The notes under the pieces: generated by a model
The model's input: only the letters and a program-made list of their open reading frames with translations
Databases searched by the model: none
Told to the model about the DNA's origin: nothing
From: JBKECA01 sp047973435
GTDB taxonomy: Bacteria > Planctomycetota > Planctomycetia > Planctomycetales > Planctomycetaceae
Direction of reading: 5' to 3'
DNA length: 64,000 nucleotides
NCBI GenBank assembly: GCA_047973435.1
Contig: JBKECA010000386.1
Coordinates: forward strand, 1 to 64,000
Shown here: positions 55,293 to 63,764 of the stretch, piece by piece
How the letters are laid out: each line of letters starts with the position of its first letter
How positions within the stretch are numbered: position 1 is the stretch's first letter
Program-made: the position numbers and the translations under genes

Positions 55293-56708
55293 TCAGCCTG
55301 CCAGGTCGAGACCATCGGCGGCATTGTCTTCCGCATCGGATTGTGCTTCTCCCGCAATCTCACGCTGCATGCGCTGCGGGTCGGTGCCTTCGCGGCGCGC
55401 CACTTCCGCGCGGCTCAGGATGTGTGTCTCAACCAGCCTCACGTCGGCGAGACGTTCTCGCGGCCGATCCCGGTTCACCAGCTGAGGGAAGGACCAGTCC
55501 GGAACAAGACGGTCGAACAGATCTGTCGGCAGTCGCCCCGTGGCGACCGCGTCGGCCATAATCCATCTCCACAGCCGCGTATACTCCGCGGCGAAGAAGG
55601 CTTGCTCGCTTTGGAACAGTTTGACGGCCGGTCCCTCCGCCACCATCGTCGAAGCGTAGTTGGCGTTCGAGGCATCGGCCGTCAGCATAAACTCGGGTAG
55701 GCCAGCCCCGGCCGCAGTGGCCAGCAGCAGCATACGCCCCAGCGGGACAGCATCGCCAAAGTTCGTTTGTGGCTGCAGGAACTGGATTTCCGTAGCATGG
55801 TTGGTGGTCAGAATCGTCCCTGGCCGCAGCCGTTCGCGGCGATCTCCCGTCATTCCCGCGCCGCTGGCTGCGGAATCGGCCATGGCATTGGCCTGCTGCG
55901 GCGACCCCTGCACCTTTCGCCACAGAACGATGGACGACTGCAGCTTGCGGGCCGTCAGCTCCGTCTTCATCCATTGGTCGTAACAGTCCAGCACGTCCAG
56001 CACGGGTGCAAAGATCGTCACTCCTCGCTTCTGATTGGAGTCGACACCAACCCGCGTGTGCAGCATTTCCTCCGCTGGTACTTCCTGTTGCAATCGAGCC
56101 GTTTCGAGATTCAGCAGCAAGTAGGACACTGGCGATTCCACGTCCCCTTCCGCAGTCAGAATGCCTGCTGTTTCTGGATCGTCAGCGGTGGGGCCGATTC
56201 GCTCGGGATCGACAAACCGCACCGCGGGTGGCCACTGCTGACTGGCGAACTTGCGAACGAAGCATTCCCCATCCCGCCAGGCACGACGGGCATGTTCGCG
56301 ATAAGAGTAATGTGTGTGATTGACGGCGGTAAAGTCCTGCCACAACTGATCGGCTGCGCGAACGATTCGCTGTGTTTCGTGATCGTCGGCCGCCGACAAC
56401 TCTCGGGGCTGGTGGGTCAACTTCAGACCCGGTCCCGCCACGTAGGCTTCCAACAGCCTCAGGATATTGCGGGCGTGGGGATTGTGGGTCGACAACTGCC
56501 GAGCGCGGCTTCGCATGTCTCGCCGAGCCGGTTCGTTCAGCCCCGGCAGGCCCTGCGGTGCCCCGGCCAGCTGCCACTGGCCGGGGTCCTCTTCAACCGA
56601 CTGGGGCTGACTTGATTCCGTGAACTGCAGCAGCCGTTCATGAATCAGCCGTTCATAGCGGGCCTTGAGTCCAAACGTAGAGAGCTTGTCGCGCAGAATG
56701 GAGAGCAT
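55293..56708 (-). CDS. Phage portal protein (lambda-type), orphan
   Basis: 471 residues. Its sequence is of the lambda-type portal family: N-terminal helices with ARNILRLLEAYVAGPG, the central HYSYREHARRAWRDGECFVR and a C-terminal AAGAGLPEFMLTADASNANYAS, with FQSEQAFFAAEYTRLWRW later. A portal is the dodecameric ring through which phage DNA is packaged. No terminase, capsid or tail gene is in the window, so it is a prophage remnant or a domesticated gene. Its stop overlaps that of pntAA tail to tail (TGATCA). The length is near normal and no frameshift is seen. Confidence 0.85.
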   Translation of the reverse strand: MLSILRDKLSTFGLKARYERLIHERLLQFTESSQPQSVEEDPGQWQLAGAPQGLPGLNEPARRDMRSRARQLSTHNPHARNILRLLEAYVAGPGLKLTHQPRELSAADDHETQRIVRAADQLWQDFTAVNHTHYSYREHARRAWRDGECFVRKFASQQWPPAVRFVDPERIGPTADDPETAGILTAEGDVESPVSYLLLNLETARLQQEVPAEEMLHTRVGVDSNQKRGVTIFAPVLDVLDCYDQWMKTELTARKLQSSIVLWRKVQGSPQQANAMADSAASGAGMTGDRRERLRPGTILTTNHATEIQFLQPQTNFGDAVPLGRMLLLATAAGAGLPEFMLTADASNANYASTMVAEGPAVKLFQSEQAFFAAEYTRLWRWIMADAVATGRLPTDLFDRLVPDWSFPQLVNRDRPRERLADVRLVETHILSRAEVARREGTDPQRMQREIAGEAQSDAEDNAADGLDLAG

Positions 56709-56778
56709 CGTCGCCTGCGGAGTAGGAGCCGGGAAGCAGGAACTCATCCGGCGTCGCGACGGTTGCGCGACCGCTGTT

Positions 56779-56865
56779 TATACTGCCCGCGGCAGCGAGT
56801 GAGATGATTCGGAAGTTAAAAGCCCCGCGAGGCAAAACGGATCAACATTGACCGCGTGCGGTATA
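56779..56865 (+). repeat. Dispersed palindromic repeat, copy e
   Basis: The most complete copy, 87 bp. It runs from TATACTGCCCGCGGCAGCGA to ACCGCGTGCGGTATA, with 14-bp imperfect terminal inverted repeats and internal palindromes. It lies upstream of the portal gene. Confidence 0.92.
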
Positions 56866-56986
56866 GAATCGACGTCGCCAAGGCTCGTCAGCGTGCAATC
56901 GCAACCGGCCACCATTCGACGGACAGGCCCGGGCCGACTACGCTGCACGGATGGGAAATCGAGGCCGCTTACCAATTCGATGCCAC

Positions 56987-58192
56987 ATGCACCCGCAGCC
57001 AACCATCCGGTGGACGTTTCCATTATTCGTATTCGCGAGCCTCCTGGCAGGGGTCTGTCATGCCGACGATGCGGCCGCTCCCAAACGGGGACAGCGTCTG
57101 TATCTGGATCAGTTTCGACCCGCCTCGGAACTGAAGGCGCCGCACCACGTAGTGACGCGCGCCAAGTTTCCCTGCGTCAACGTGCACACTCATCCGGAGA
57201 AACTGACGGACGCGGAGCTGGATGAAATGGTGGCCGCGATGGATGGGGGAAACATTGCCGTCAGCGTGAGCCTGGATGGCCGGGTCGGGCCGAGACTGGT
57301 CGAGCATCTGCAGCGACTGAACACCCGGTATCCGCAGCGATTCGTCGTCTTTGTGCGCATGGAATACGTCGGCGACGGAAACCCGGATGATCCGACCAGC
57401 TGGGTGGTTCAGCGGCGCCACTTCGGCAGCTGGATGGCCGACCGACTGACGGAATCGGTGCGCCAGGGAGCGTGTGGACTGAAGTTGCTCAAGGATCTCG
57501 GCCTGGGCATTCGCGATGGCAACGGAAAGCGGATTCCGCCCGATGACCCCCGATTCGATCCGGTCTGGCAACGGGCGGGAGAACTCGGCATCCCGGTGCT
57601 CTGGCATTGTGCCGATCCGGTCGCGTTCTTTCGGCCCATCGACGAACACAACGAACGCTGGGAAGAGCTGTATCGTCACCCGGAGTGGAGCTTCTACGGT
57701 CAGGACTTCCCGACTCATCAGGAGCTGATCGACGCCCGTATGCGGGTGATTGCCCGCCATCCCCAAACGCAGTTCATCTGCGCCCATATGGCGGACATTC
57801 CGGAAGACCTTTCCCAGCTGGGGCGACAGCTGGACGAACATCCCAATATGTCGGTCGAGATTGCGGCCCGGGTCGCTGAACTGGGTCGTCAGCCTTACAC
57901 CGCCCGCAAGTTCTTTCTGAATTACGCCGACCGCATCCTGTTTGGGACGGACGGCGTCCCGCCTCCGACGGAGCTGGATCCGCACTGGCGGTTCCTGGAA
58001 ACCCTCGACGAGTCCTTTCCCTACGAAGACAATCCCTTCCCGCCACAGGGATTCTGGAACATCTACGGACTGGGGCTGCCGGACGAGGTGCTTCTCAAGG
58101 TCTACCATGAGAACGCCGCCCGCCTGATTCCGAAGGTGCGGGCCGCCCTGGACCAGTTTCAACCGCCGCTCCGCTCGACGGACAAGCCGTAG
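56987..58192 (+). CDS. Secreted amidohydrolase-family (amidohydrolase 2) protein
   Basis: 401 residues. A signal peptide (MHPQPTIRWTFPLFVFASLLAG) is followed by a metal-dependent TIM-barrel hydrolase. Metal ligands visible are HTH in VNVHTHPE, His in LWHCADP, His in CAHMAD and Asp in FGTDGV. It resembles the amidohydrolase 2 group (ACMSD-like), many members of which are decarboxylases or hydrolases of cyclic compounds. The substrate is unknown. It lies 5 bp before the following membrane-protein gene, so the two form an operon. Confidence 0.87.
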   Translation: MHPQPTIRWTFPLFVFASLLAGVCHADDAAAPKRGQRLYLDQFRPASELKAPHHVVTRAKFPCVNVHTHPEKLTDAELDEMVAAMDGGNIAVSVSLDGRVGPRLVEHLQRLNTRYPQRFVVFVRMEYVGDGNPDDPTSWVVQRRHFGSWMADRLTESVRQGACGLKLLKDLGLGIRDGNGKRIPPDDPRFDPVWQRAGELGIPVLWHCADPVAFFRPIDEHNERWEELYRHPEWSFYGQDFPTHQELIDARMRVIARHPQTQFICAHMADIPEDLSQLGRQLDEHPNMSVEIAARVAELGRQPYTARKFFLNYADRILFGTDGVPPPTELDPHWRFLETLDESFPYEDNPFPPQGFWNIYGLGLPDEVLLKVYHENAARLIPKVRAALDQFQPPLRSTDKP

Positions 58193-58197
58193 TTCCC

Positions 58198-58740
58198 ATG
58201 TCGAATGACACCCCCGCTGCCAAGACTTACAACAACTCCGTCGAGGAGTACAACGCGCTCGCAGGCGTGCGTCAGGTTCAGGGCCGCAAAATCGTCTTGG
58301 CAATGCTGCTGTTTGGCTGCGGAATGATTGGCACCCTGTACCTGTACTGGGAGCTTTACACCCGTCCTTTCCGGCCGCTGCAGGCCGCCATTGCGGCCGA
58401 GTTTCCCGGTTCAAGCCCACGGGCGATCGGTGGCAAACCCAAAAGCCATCTTCCCGGCAGTCCCTCGATTTTGCGGCTCATTGTCCGAATCGACTGGGAC
58501 CCCCGGCCAAACGATTCGCAAGCTCGAATGACCGCCAACCGGCTCACCGAGATCGCGGGCCAGCATCTGCAGCTGTCCGAATACGAGCAGATGGAGATTG
58601 TCCTCATGCATCGTCGTCCAGAGCAATGGACCATCAGCTGGTGGTGTGAAGCACCGGTGGACCTCTTTCCGATCCCGGAGACCGGTCCATTACCAGAATC
58701 GGTGAAGACCAAAGTAACGGAGGGAGTCGAAGGTTCTTAA
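58198..58740 (+). CDS. Membrane protein of unknown function
   Basis: 180 residues with one membrane helix at about 32-50 (IVLAMLLFGCGMIGTLYLYWEL) and a C-terminal soluble part that may form an alpha/beta domain (ILRLIVRIDWDPRPNDSQARM). I recognise no family. It is 5 bp downstream of the amidohydrolase gene and presumably co-translated with it, so it may support that enzyme at the membrane. Confidence rests on length, operon spacing and a clear helix. Confidence 0.6.
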   Translation: MSNDTPAAKTYNNSVEEYNALAGVRQVQGRKIVLAMLLFGCGMIGTLYLYWELYTRPFRPLQAAIAAEFPGSSPRAIGGKPKSHLPGSPSILRLIVRIDWDPRPNDSQARMTANRLTEIAGQHLQLSEYEQMEIVLMHRRPEQWTISWWCEAPVDLFPIPETGPLPESVKTKVTEGVEGS

Positions 58741-59177
58741 CGTGCTATCCGAGCCGCGATTCTTCGGTCGCTGGGGTGTCACTGGAGACTTGTCAGACAG
58801 TGACGAACGAGCCTCGGCTCCGGGGCAAGCATCCGCTCGCGGCAACACCATGCCGGCTATACCGCACGCGGTCAATGTTGATACGTTTTGCCTCGCGGGA
58901 CTTTTAACGTCCAACTCATCTCACTCGCTGCCGCGAGCAGGATAAATCGGTCGGCATTCCGGGACGAGTCCGCCATCGCTGGCGGCAACAAGCGGCGGCA
59001 GCAGCAAGCCCCCTGTCCGGCGAACCAGCCGACCATGGCGCGGTGTTGAGTTGTAACGGGATCCGTTGCCAGCGAGCATCGCCACAGCCATGCGTTTGGG
59101 CGTTCCCACGGCTATACTCCGGTCTCACGAATCCACTCTCTAATCGTCGCGAAACTTCACAACCAAGGACCGCCCGC
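58741..59177. other. Intergenic region with one repeat copy
   Basis: 437 bp. It contains dispersed repeat copy f (58858-58943). The remainder shows no gene. The NUDIX-like frame is open from 59043 but becomes family-like only at 59178. Confidence 0.5.
58858..58943 (-). repeat. Dispersed palindromic repeat, copy f
   Basis: Reverse-oriented copy starting TATACCGCACGCGGTCAATG with core GGGACTTTTAACGTCCAACTC and ending TGCCGCGAGCAG. Confidence 0.9.
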
Positions 59178-59789
59178 ATGCCGGTTGAACAGCAGACTGT
59201 CGAACATGTCCTGGTCGTTCCCACCAGTCTGTTTCACGAGCTCGGGCACTTCCAGGGCTTTCAGCCGGACGTGGGGCCCTATCTCAAAACGCTGTTCGAC
59301 CCGGCCTACATCAGCTATCGCCCACGTCCCGAGGTTGAAGAGGACCCCAGCTACAAACAGCTGATCCCGTACTGCATCTTTCACCATCAGGGCGAGATCT
59401 TCCACTACCGTCGGGGCAAGCTGCAGGGGGAAGGCAGGCTGCACAGCAAGCGTTCCGTTGGGATCGGAGGACATATTTCGTCTGAGGATCAAACCGGTGG
59501 GAACTCGGTTTATCGCGAGGCGATGCAGCGGGAAATTTGCGAGGAAGTCTTTCTGGAGTCTGGGTTTCAGGAGGAGTGCATCGGCCTGATCAACGACGAT
59601 GAAACCGAGGTCGGCCGGGTCCACTTGGGGATTGTCCATCTGTTTGATCTGGAAGCGCCCAAAGTTTCCCCCCGCGAAGAGTCGATACTGGAGACAGGGT
59701 TTGCCCAACCGTCAGAGCTGGTTCGCGATCTGGACTCCTTCGAGACTTGGTCGCAAATTTGCCTGAACTACCTGGTCAACCGAAAATAG
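59178..59789 (+). CDS. NUDIX-like hydrolase
   Basis: 203 residues. The Nudix pattern G-x5-E-x7-REUxEE is seen in variant form as GGHISSEDQTGG then YREAMQREICEEV, with the central Glu residues retained (REICEEV) and a short insertion before it. NUDIX proteins hydrolyse nucleotide or other diphosphate derivatives with a divalent metal. The substrate is unknown and the box is atypical, so activity is not assured. The start is at the ATG where the family-like sequence begins. Confidence 0.75.
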   Translation: MPVEQQTVEHVLVVPTSLFHELGHFQGFQPDVGPYLKTLFDPAYISYRPRPEVEEDPSYKQLIPYCIFHHQGEIFHYRRGKLQGEGRLHSKRSVGIGGHISSEDQTGGNSVYREAMQREICEEVFLESGFQEECIGLINDDETEVGRVHLGIVHLFDLEAPKVSPREESILETGFAQPSELVRDLDSFETWSQICLNYLVNRK

Positions 59790-59880
59790 TCGCGGCGCGT
59801 TCCATCGCGTCGCTCGCCAGGGATGGCGCCGGCCGACATTGCGTCGCCGGGGAGACGAGCCGACAAAGGAGTGTCGCGAT

Positions 59881-60531
59881 ATGAAGTTTGGATTGCCTCG
59901 CTGGATTCTGTTGGGTGCAGTCGCTGGACTGCTGTGTGGCCTTTCCGACTCGGTACAGGCCCAAGGCCAACAACCTGGAGCTGCTCCCGCCTCCGCGGGA
60001 CCGGTCTTCACTCCCCGTCCCGGTCAGGTGACGGAGGAATCACTGGGTGCCCTGATCACGACACTCGGACTGAAGCCGAACAAGGTTCAGCAGCGCTACG
60101 ATTTTGCCTTCACCGCCAAGCTTGATGGCGAAGAGGAATGGCAACTCTCCATGTCCACCGTCCTCAGTCAGGACGGCCAGTGGCTGTGGGTGATGGCGTG
60201 GCTGGACGAACTCCCGACCAACTCGGCGGACATCCCCCGCACGGCGTTGCTCCGCCTGCTGGCGGAAAACGACCGCCTCGGCAACGGCAAGTTCTTCGCC
60301 TGGATTCCCGCCAATCGGCGGTTCGTGATGCAGGTCTCCGTCGCCAACGAAGACATGACCTCCGCCAAGCTGCAGGAGATCATGAAGGACCTGGGTACAG
60401 CGGTTGTCGAGACCTATCCGCAGTGGTCCGTGGCCAACTGGAAACAGGGCGAAGCGGGTGGCGAATCCGCGGCTCCCGCGACGACGACCGGCCCGGCTGC
60501 CGCCACCGCGACACCCAGCATCGCTCGCTGA
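59881..60531 (+). CDS. Secreted protein, possible CesT/YbjN-like fold
   Basis: 216 residues. A signal peptide (MKFGLPRWILLGAVAGLLCG) with GGAG 11 nt before the ATG is followed by an alpha/beta domain (about 45-175) whose spacing of strands and helices (LQEIMKDLGTAVVETYPQW) is suggestive of the type III chaperone/YbjN-like fold. The C-terminal part is Ala/Thr/Pro-rich. Fold assignment is weak and function unknown. Confidence 0.5.
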   Translation: MKFGLPRWILLGAVAGLLCGLSDSVQAQGQQPGAAPASAGPVFTPRPGQVTEESLGALITTLGLKPNKVQQRYDFAFTAKLDGEEEWQLSMSTVLSQDGQWLWVMAWLDELPTNSADIPRTALLRLLAENDRLGNGKFFAWIPANRRFVMQVSVANEDMTSAKLQEIMKDLGTAVVETYPQWSVANWKQGEAGGESAAPATTTGPAAATATPSIAR

Positions 60532-60936
60532 ACTGACTGGCACCGGCTCGGCAGCACCAATTCGCTGCCTTGTCCGGATGCGAAATGGCTTTGCTGAAGT
60601 GGTCCCTCACTTTCAGTACGATTCGCCCCGACGAATCCGCCGCACGTCCTGACGGAAGTGCCGCCAGACCGGGGCTGCCTGAAGTGGATGGCGTTCATTA
60701 GTGGAGGGGGGAGCAACCGCGTCCCGGTGATTCGGGCTGACCGATCCACAAGGTCAGCCCGGATCACCGGCGACGCGGTTGTCATTTAATCCTCTCCATC
60801 CACACAGCGGCTGCCGTTGGCACAATCCTTTCCATTCCGCCCCCGAAATCACGCCAGACTGGTAACAAGTTCTTGCCGATGCTGCTGTTGTCGGGTCCAA
60901 TTAAGCAGCTCTTCTTTGGCGACCAGGACTCGACTC
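60532..60936. other. Intergenic region with a long inverted repeat
   Basis: 405 bp between two plus-strand secreted-protein genes. It contains the inverted repeat described separately (60715-60780). No gene is visible. Confidence 0.5.
60715..60780. terminator. Long inverted repeat, possible terminator
   Basis: Arms of about 28 bp (AACCGCGTCCCGGTGATTCG at the left and its complement at the right) around a 9-nt loop pair almost perfectly, with one T/C exchange and one unpaired base. No T-run follows, so factor-independent termination is not certain. The hairpin lies 184 bp past the upstream stop. Confidence 0.5.
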
Positions 60937-61782
60937 ATGCTACTCCGACCGTTGTTCCTGTTGTGCTTCGTCTGCTGCGGATTCGGCGGGGCAGCGCCCG
61001 CGGCTCTGGCGATCGACTCCGTCTTTCTGCGGGGCCACGAGGTAACGCCGGAACACATCGTTTTCGGGCAGATCGAGTCGACCCGGTCCAACATGGCGAT
61101 CATCAACCTTGGCTACGCGCACGGTGTGCGAGCGGGGATAAATCTGCTGGCCGTTCGACAGGTCGACGACGTGTTGCTCCCTATCTCGGGACTGAGTGTC
61201 CTGCAGGCGGAGGCATCATATTCACGTGTCCGCATCGAAGGCCCCTTCCGCGTGCAGCCTGACGATTACGTCTTCATTCTCGCATCGCGGCTCGATCTAT
61301 GGAGAGGAATCAGCCGGTTCGACCAGCTGGCGAGAGAACACATCGTTCGCCGCCAGAATGAGCCGGGCTACAGCACCTTCGATATCTCGCCGCGGCTGAT
61401 CGACGAAGTGGCTCGTGACGACGAGTATCAAGGAAAGCAGTACCAGGGGGTCAAGGCGTCCACCATGATTCGCGAGGCGACGGACAAGGCGGGTTCTCGG
61501 GCCAGCGAAATCGGCGCGTTCCGGCCGCTGCGGGCACTGTCATCCAAAGACACCGACGAAGCCCACAAGGCCGAGTCGGAGCTCTCGCCCACCATCCGCG
61601 CGTTCGGCTATTTTGCCGAATTGACCCGCTCACCCAACCTGATGATCGAGCAACTGGCCACGGAACGCCTCCAGCGGCTGCCGACGCAGGGCAAGTCGAT
61701 CGACATCGACGAGAACACAGCACCGCTCTATCGCCGCTCGCTGTTGACCTGGATCGACAAGTCGATCCATCCGGCGGAATAG
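60937..61782 (+). CDS. Secreted protein of unknown function
   Basis: 281 residues. A signal peptide (MLLRPLFLLCFVCCGFGGAA) leads to a soluble part with a beta-rich N-terminal half (VFGQIESTRSNMAIINLGYA) and a helical C-terminal half (PTIRAFGYFAELTRSPNLM). I recognise no family. The ATG at 60937 is where the signal peptide starts, although the frame is open from 60817. It ends 7 bp before the 3' end of the convergent SDR gene. Confidence 0.55.
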   Translation: MLLRPLFLLCFVCCGFGGAAPAALAIDSVFLRGHEVTPEHIVFGQIESTRSNMAIINLGYAHGVRAGINLLAVRQVDDVLLPISGLSVLQAEASYSRVRIEGPFRVQPDDYVFILASRLDLWRGISRFDQLAREHIVRRQNEPGYSTFDISPRLIDEVARDDEYQGKQYQGVKASTMIREATDKAGSRASEIGAFRPLRALSSKDTDEAHKAESELSPTIRAFGYFAELTRSPNLMIEQLATERLQRLPTQGKSIDIDENTAPLYRRSLLTWIDKSIHPAE

Positions 61783-61789
61783 CGGAGGT

Positions 61790-62572
61790 TCAACGCACTG
61801 CGCCGCCATTCACATTAATGACCTGCCCGGTGATGTAACTGGCGGCATCGCTCAACAGAAATCGCGCCATATGGGCGATGTCCTCTGGCGTCCCCCAGCG
61901 GCGCAGGGGTGTCTCGGCCAAGACTCTTTGTTGCCAGATTTCGCCCACCTGCTCGCCCCATGCGGTGCGGATCCATCCGGGGGCAATGCAATTCACCCTC
62001 ACCTGCGGTGCAAGACTGACTGCCAGCGATCGCGTGAAGCCCATCACAGCGTTCTTGGCGGCGGCGAACAACTCGCCACTCTCCCCTTCCATGCCGCGGT
62101 CGGCCTGATCCCAGCCGATGTTCAGAATCGCGCCGTGCCCCTGCGTCTGCATCCTCGCTCCGATGTCGCGACTCAGCAGCATGGAACTCCGGACGTCCAC
62201 ATCGAGCAAGCGGGTCAGCTTGTCGTGAAAGTTCAGCTGTGCACCGGGACCCGTTAGCAGATCGACGCCGGCGTTGTTAACCCAGCCGTCAATCCCGTTC
62301 CACTCTTTCCACGCAGCTGCCGCAAACGCCGTCAGTTGCTGCGAATCGCCAAAATCGGCCTGCAGCACACAGCTGCGCCGTTCCCGAGCGCGGATCTGTT
62401 GGGCCACGTCCTCGGCTGCTTGTCGCGAGCGAGCGTAGTGCACCAGCACATCCGCCCCGGCCTCCGCGCAAGCCAACGCGACTGCTCGGCCAATACCGGA
62501 TGACGAACCGGTCACGACGACGCGACGACCGGTCAGGTCGCCGAACCTCACGTCTGTGGAAGTGGTCTGCAT
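61790..62572 (-). CDS. Short-chain dehydrogenase/reductase lacking catalytic Tyr
   Basis: 260 residues with an SDR fold: cofactor site TGSSSGIG, NNAG (about 99-102) and the C-terminal AAKNAVMGFTRSLA and GQVINVNGG. The usual catalytic YxxxK is FAAAK here (Phe169, Lys173), and the preceding Ser region (NISS in FabG) reads NIGW. The two catalytic hydroxyls are therefore missing while the rest of the fold is intact. The enzyme may be inactive or act as a binding protein. The ATG at 62572 is chosen over an upstream TTG (62587). Confidence 0.9.
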   Translation of the reverse strand: MQTTSTDVRFGDLTGRRVVVTGSSSGIGRAVALACAEAGADVLVHYARSRQAAEDVAQQIRARERRSCVLQADFGDSQQLTAFAAAAWKEWNGIDGWVNNAGVDLLTGPGAQLNFHDKLTRLLDVDVRSSMLLSRDIGARMQTQGHGAILNIGWDQADRGMEGESGELFAAAKNAVMGFTRSLAVSLAPQVRVNCIAPGWIRTAWGEQVGEIWQQRVLAETPLRRWGTPEDIAHMARFLLSDAASYITGQVINVNGGAVR

Positions 62573-63276
62573 TGATAAGACGGGCAACTGGTCAATGGGT
62601 CGGGGATGGCCTGTGATTTGCTGTCCTTATACCACGCCCGATCACTCGGCCTGAGCGCATCTGGTCGCGATTGGGGGACAGCGTTCAGATTGAACGGAAA
62701 ACATGCGAATTCCCTGGAGACTCTCTGCGTCGATTCCGTTACGTCTGAAAGGAATCTCGATCCTGAGACCCCCACAGGTGCCGGCATCGCGGGCAGTCGT
62801 CGGACACTCGGAGCGGGTTTTGGGAACTATTCGTTCCAGATTCAGATCGCCCCGAAAGAATTGCCAGACGGTAATTGACTTGCCGCGCCCCCCCACGGAT
62901 AATCACCCCAGCAGACATGGATGGAAGTTGTGCAGTACATCGCACGGGCCATCTCGCGTCGGCAGCTGGCATGTTACTCTTAGCCAGCGCCAATCCGCGA
63001 GAAATCACAAGCGGCGATAACTGAAGAACCCAGGAAGGCCAACCTCGCCAGCCACATCAGACCATTCTGGCTTTGCGCGAGAACAACTCTACAGGCACTC
63101 AACAGACGGCAGCCCGTATGGTGTGAATCGTATTCACATTTCGCTCGCGGTATGTCCTTGTACCAATTGAGATCACGTTCACCAATCTCCGCACCAAGCG
63201 GAAAATAGTTCAACCGGAATGGTTCACCACGATGGCGGACTGCTCCTCACTCTCTGAGAGAAGAAGGCCCACTGAC
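62573..63276. other. Intergenic region upstream of the ArsR gene
   Basis: About 700 bp with no recognisable gene on either strand. It holds a 7-bp inverted repeat TGTGAAT/ATTCACA (63122-63138). Confidence 0.45.
63122..63138. promoter_or_regulatory. Candidate ArsR-family operator
   Basis: TGTGAAT-CGT-ATTCACA is a perfect inverted repeat with 3-nt spacer. It resembles the TGAAT...ATTCA half-sites of ArsR/SmtB operators and lies about 140 bp before the ArsR-type gene start. Auto-regulation is plausible but unproved. Confidence 0.35.
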
Positions 63277-63669
63277 ATGCTGTCACCCGTTTTTGAAACG
63301 GAAACCACCAAGTCGAATGGCGCGTTTCCTGTTATTTCCGATCGTCTGGAGAAGGACCTCGTGCAGGTCTTCAAACTCCTGGCGGACGAGACGCGACTGA
63401 AGATCCTGTTCATGCTGATCCGGGAGCGCGAGCTCCATGTCTCGGCGCTGTGCGAACGCCTCGAGCAAAGCCAGCCTGCGGTCAGCCATCACCTGGCGCT
63501 GCTCCGCGTGGCCGGACTGATCTCCGCCCGCCGCGATGGCAAGCACAACTTCTACTCCGTCGAGCGCGGTAAGTTTCATGCCATCATCGACGAGCTGTTC
63601 CACACCATCGTGGATGACTCAGCCGATAGCGCTCTGCGGTTCGAGGACTTTGTCATCTCGCAGCAGTAA
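63277..63669 (+). CDS. ArsR family transcriptional regulator
   Basis: 130 residues (145 from the ATG at 63232). The winged helix-turn-helix fits the family: FKLLADETRLKILFMLI, then VSALCERLEQSQPAVSHHLALLRVAGLI, then the wing ARRDGKHNFYSV. No clear metal-binding Cys pair is present (a single Cys in the recognition region), so a metal sensor role is uncertain. The ATG at 63277 has AGAAGG 9 nt upstream and is preferred, with 63232 as the alternative. Its last codons (ISQQ and stop) lie inside the first unit of the tandem hairpin repeat. Confidence 0.9.
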   Translation: MLSPVFETETTKSNGAFPVISDRLEKDLVQVFKLLADETRLKILFMLIRERELHVSALCERLEQSQPAVSHHLALLRVAGLISARRDGKHNFYSVERGKFHAIIDELFHTIVDDSADSALRFEDFVISQQ

Positions 63670-63764
63670 ATCTGCTGACGTCATCTCGCAGCAGTAGATC
63701 TGCTGACGTCATCTCGCAACAGTAAATTTGCTGACGTGATCTCGCAGCAAGACAACTTGCTGAC
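63652..63764. repeat. Tandem hairpin repeat, four units
   Basis: Units of 28, 28, 28 and 29 bp start at 63652, 63680, 63708 and 63736. Each reads GTCATCTCGCAGCAG then a short loop then CTGCTGAC, so each can form a small hairpin. The first unit carries the arsR stop codon, and the later units would be outside any gene. Confidence 0.93.

Noticed and set aside
60818..60834. Candidate -24/-12 promoter TTGGCACAATCCTTTCC
   Set aside because: The -24 half is good but the -12 half lacks GC, so it fails the sigma-54 consensus and I do not call it.
63652..63764. Possible CRISPR array
   Set aside because: The 28-bp units are contiguous with no spacers, each contains its own hairpin, and no cas gene is near.
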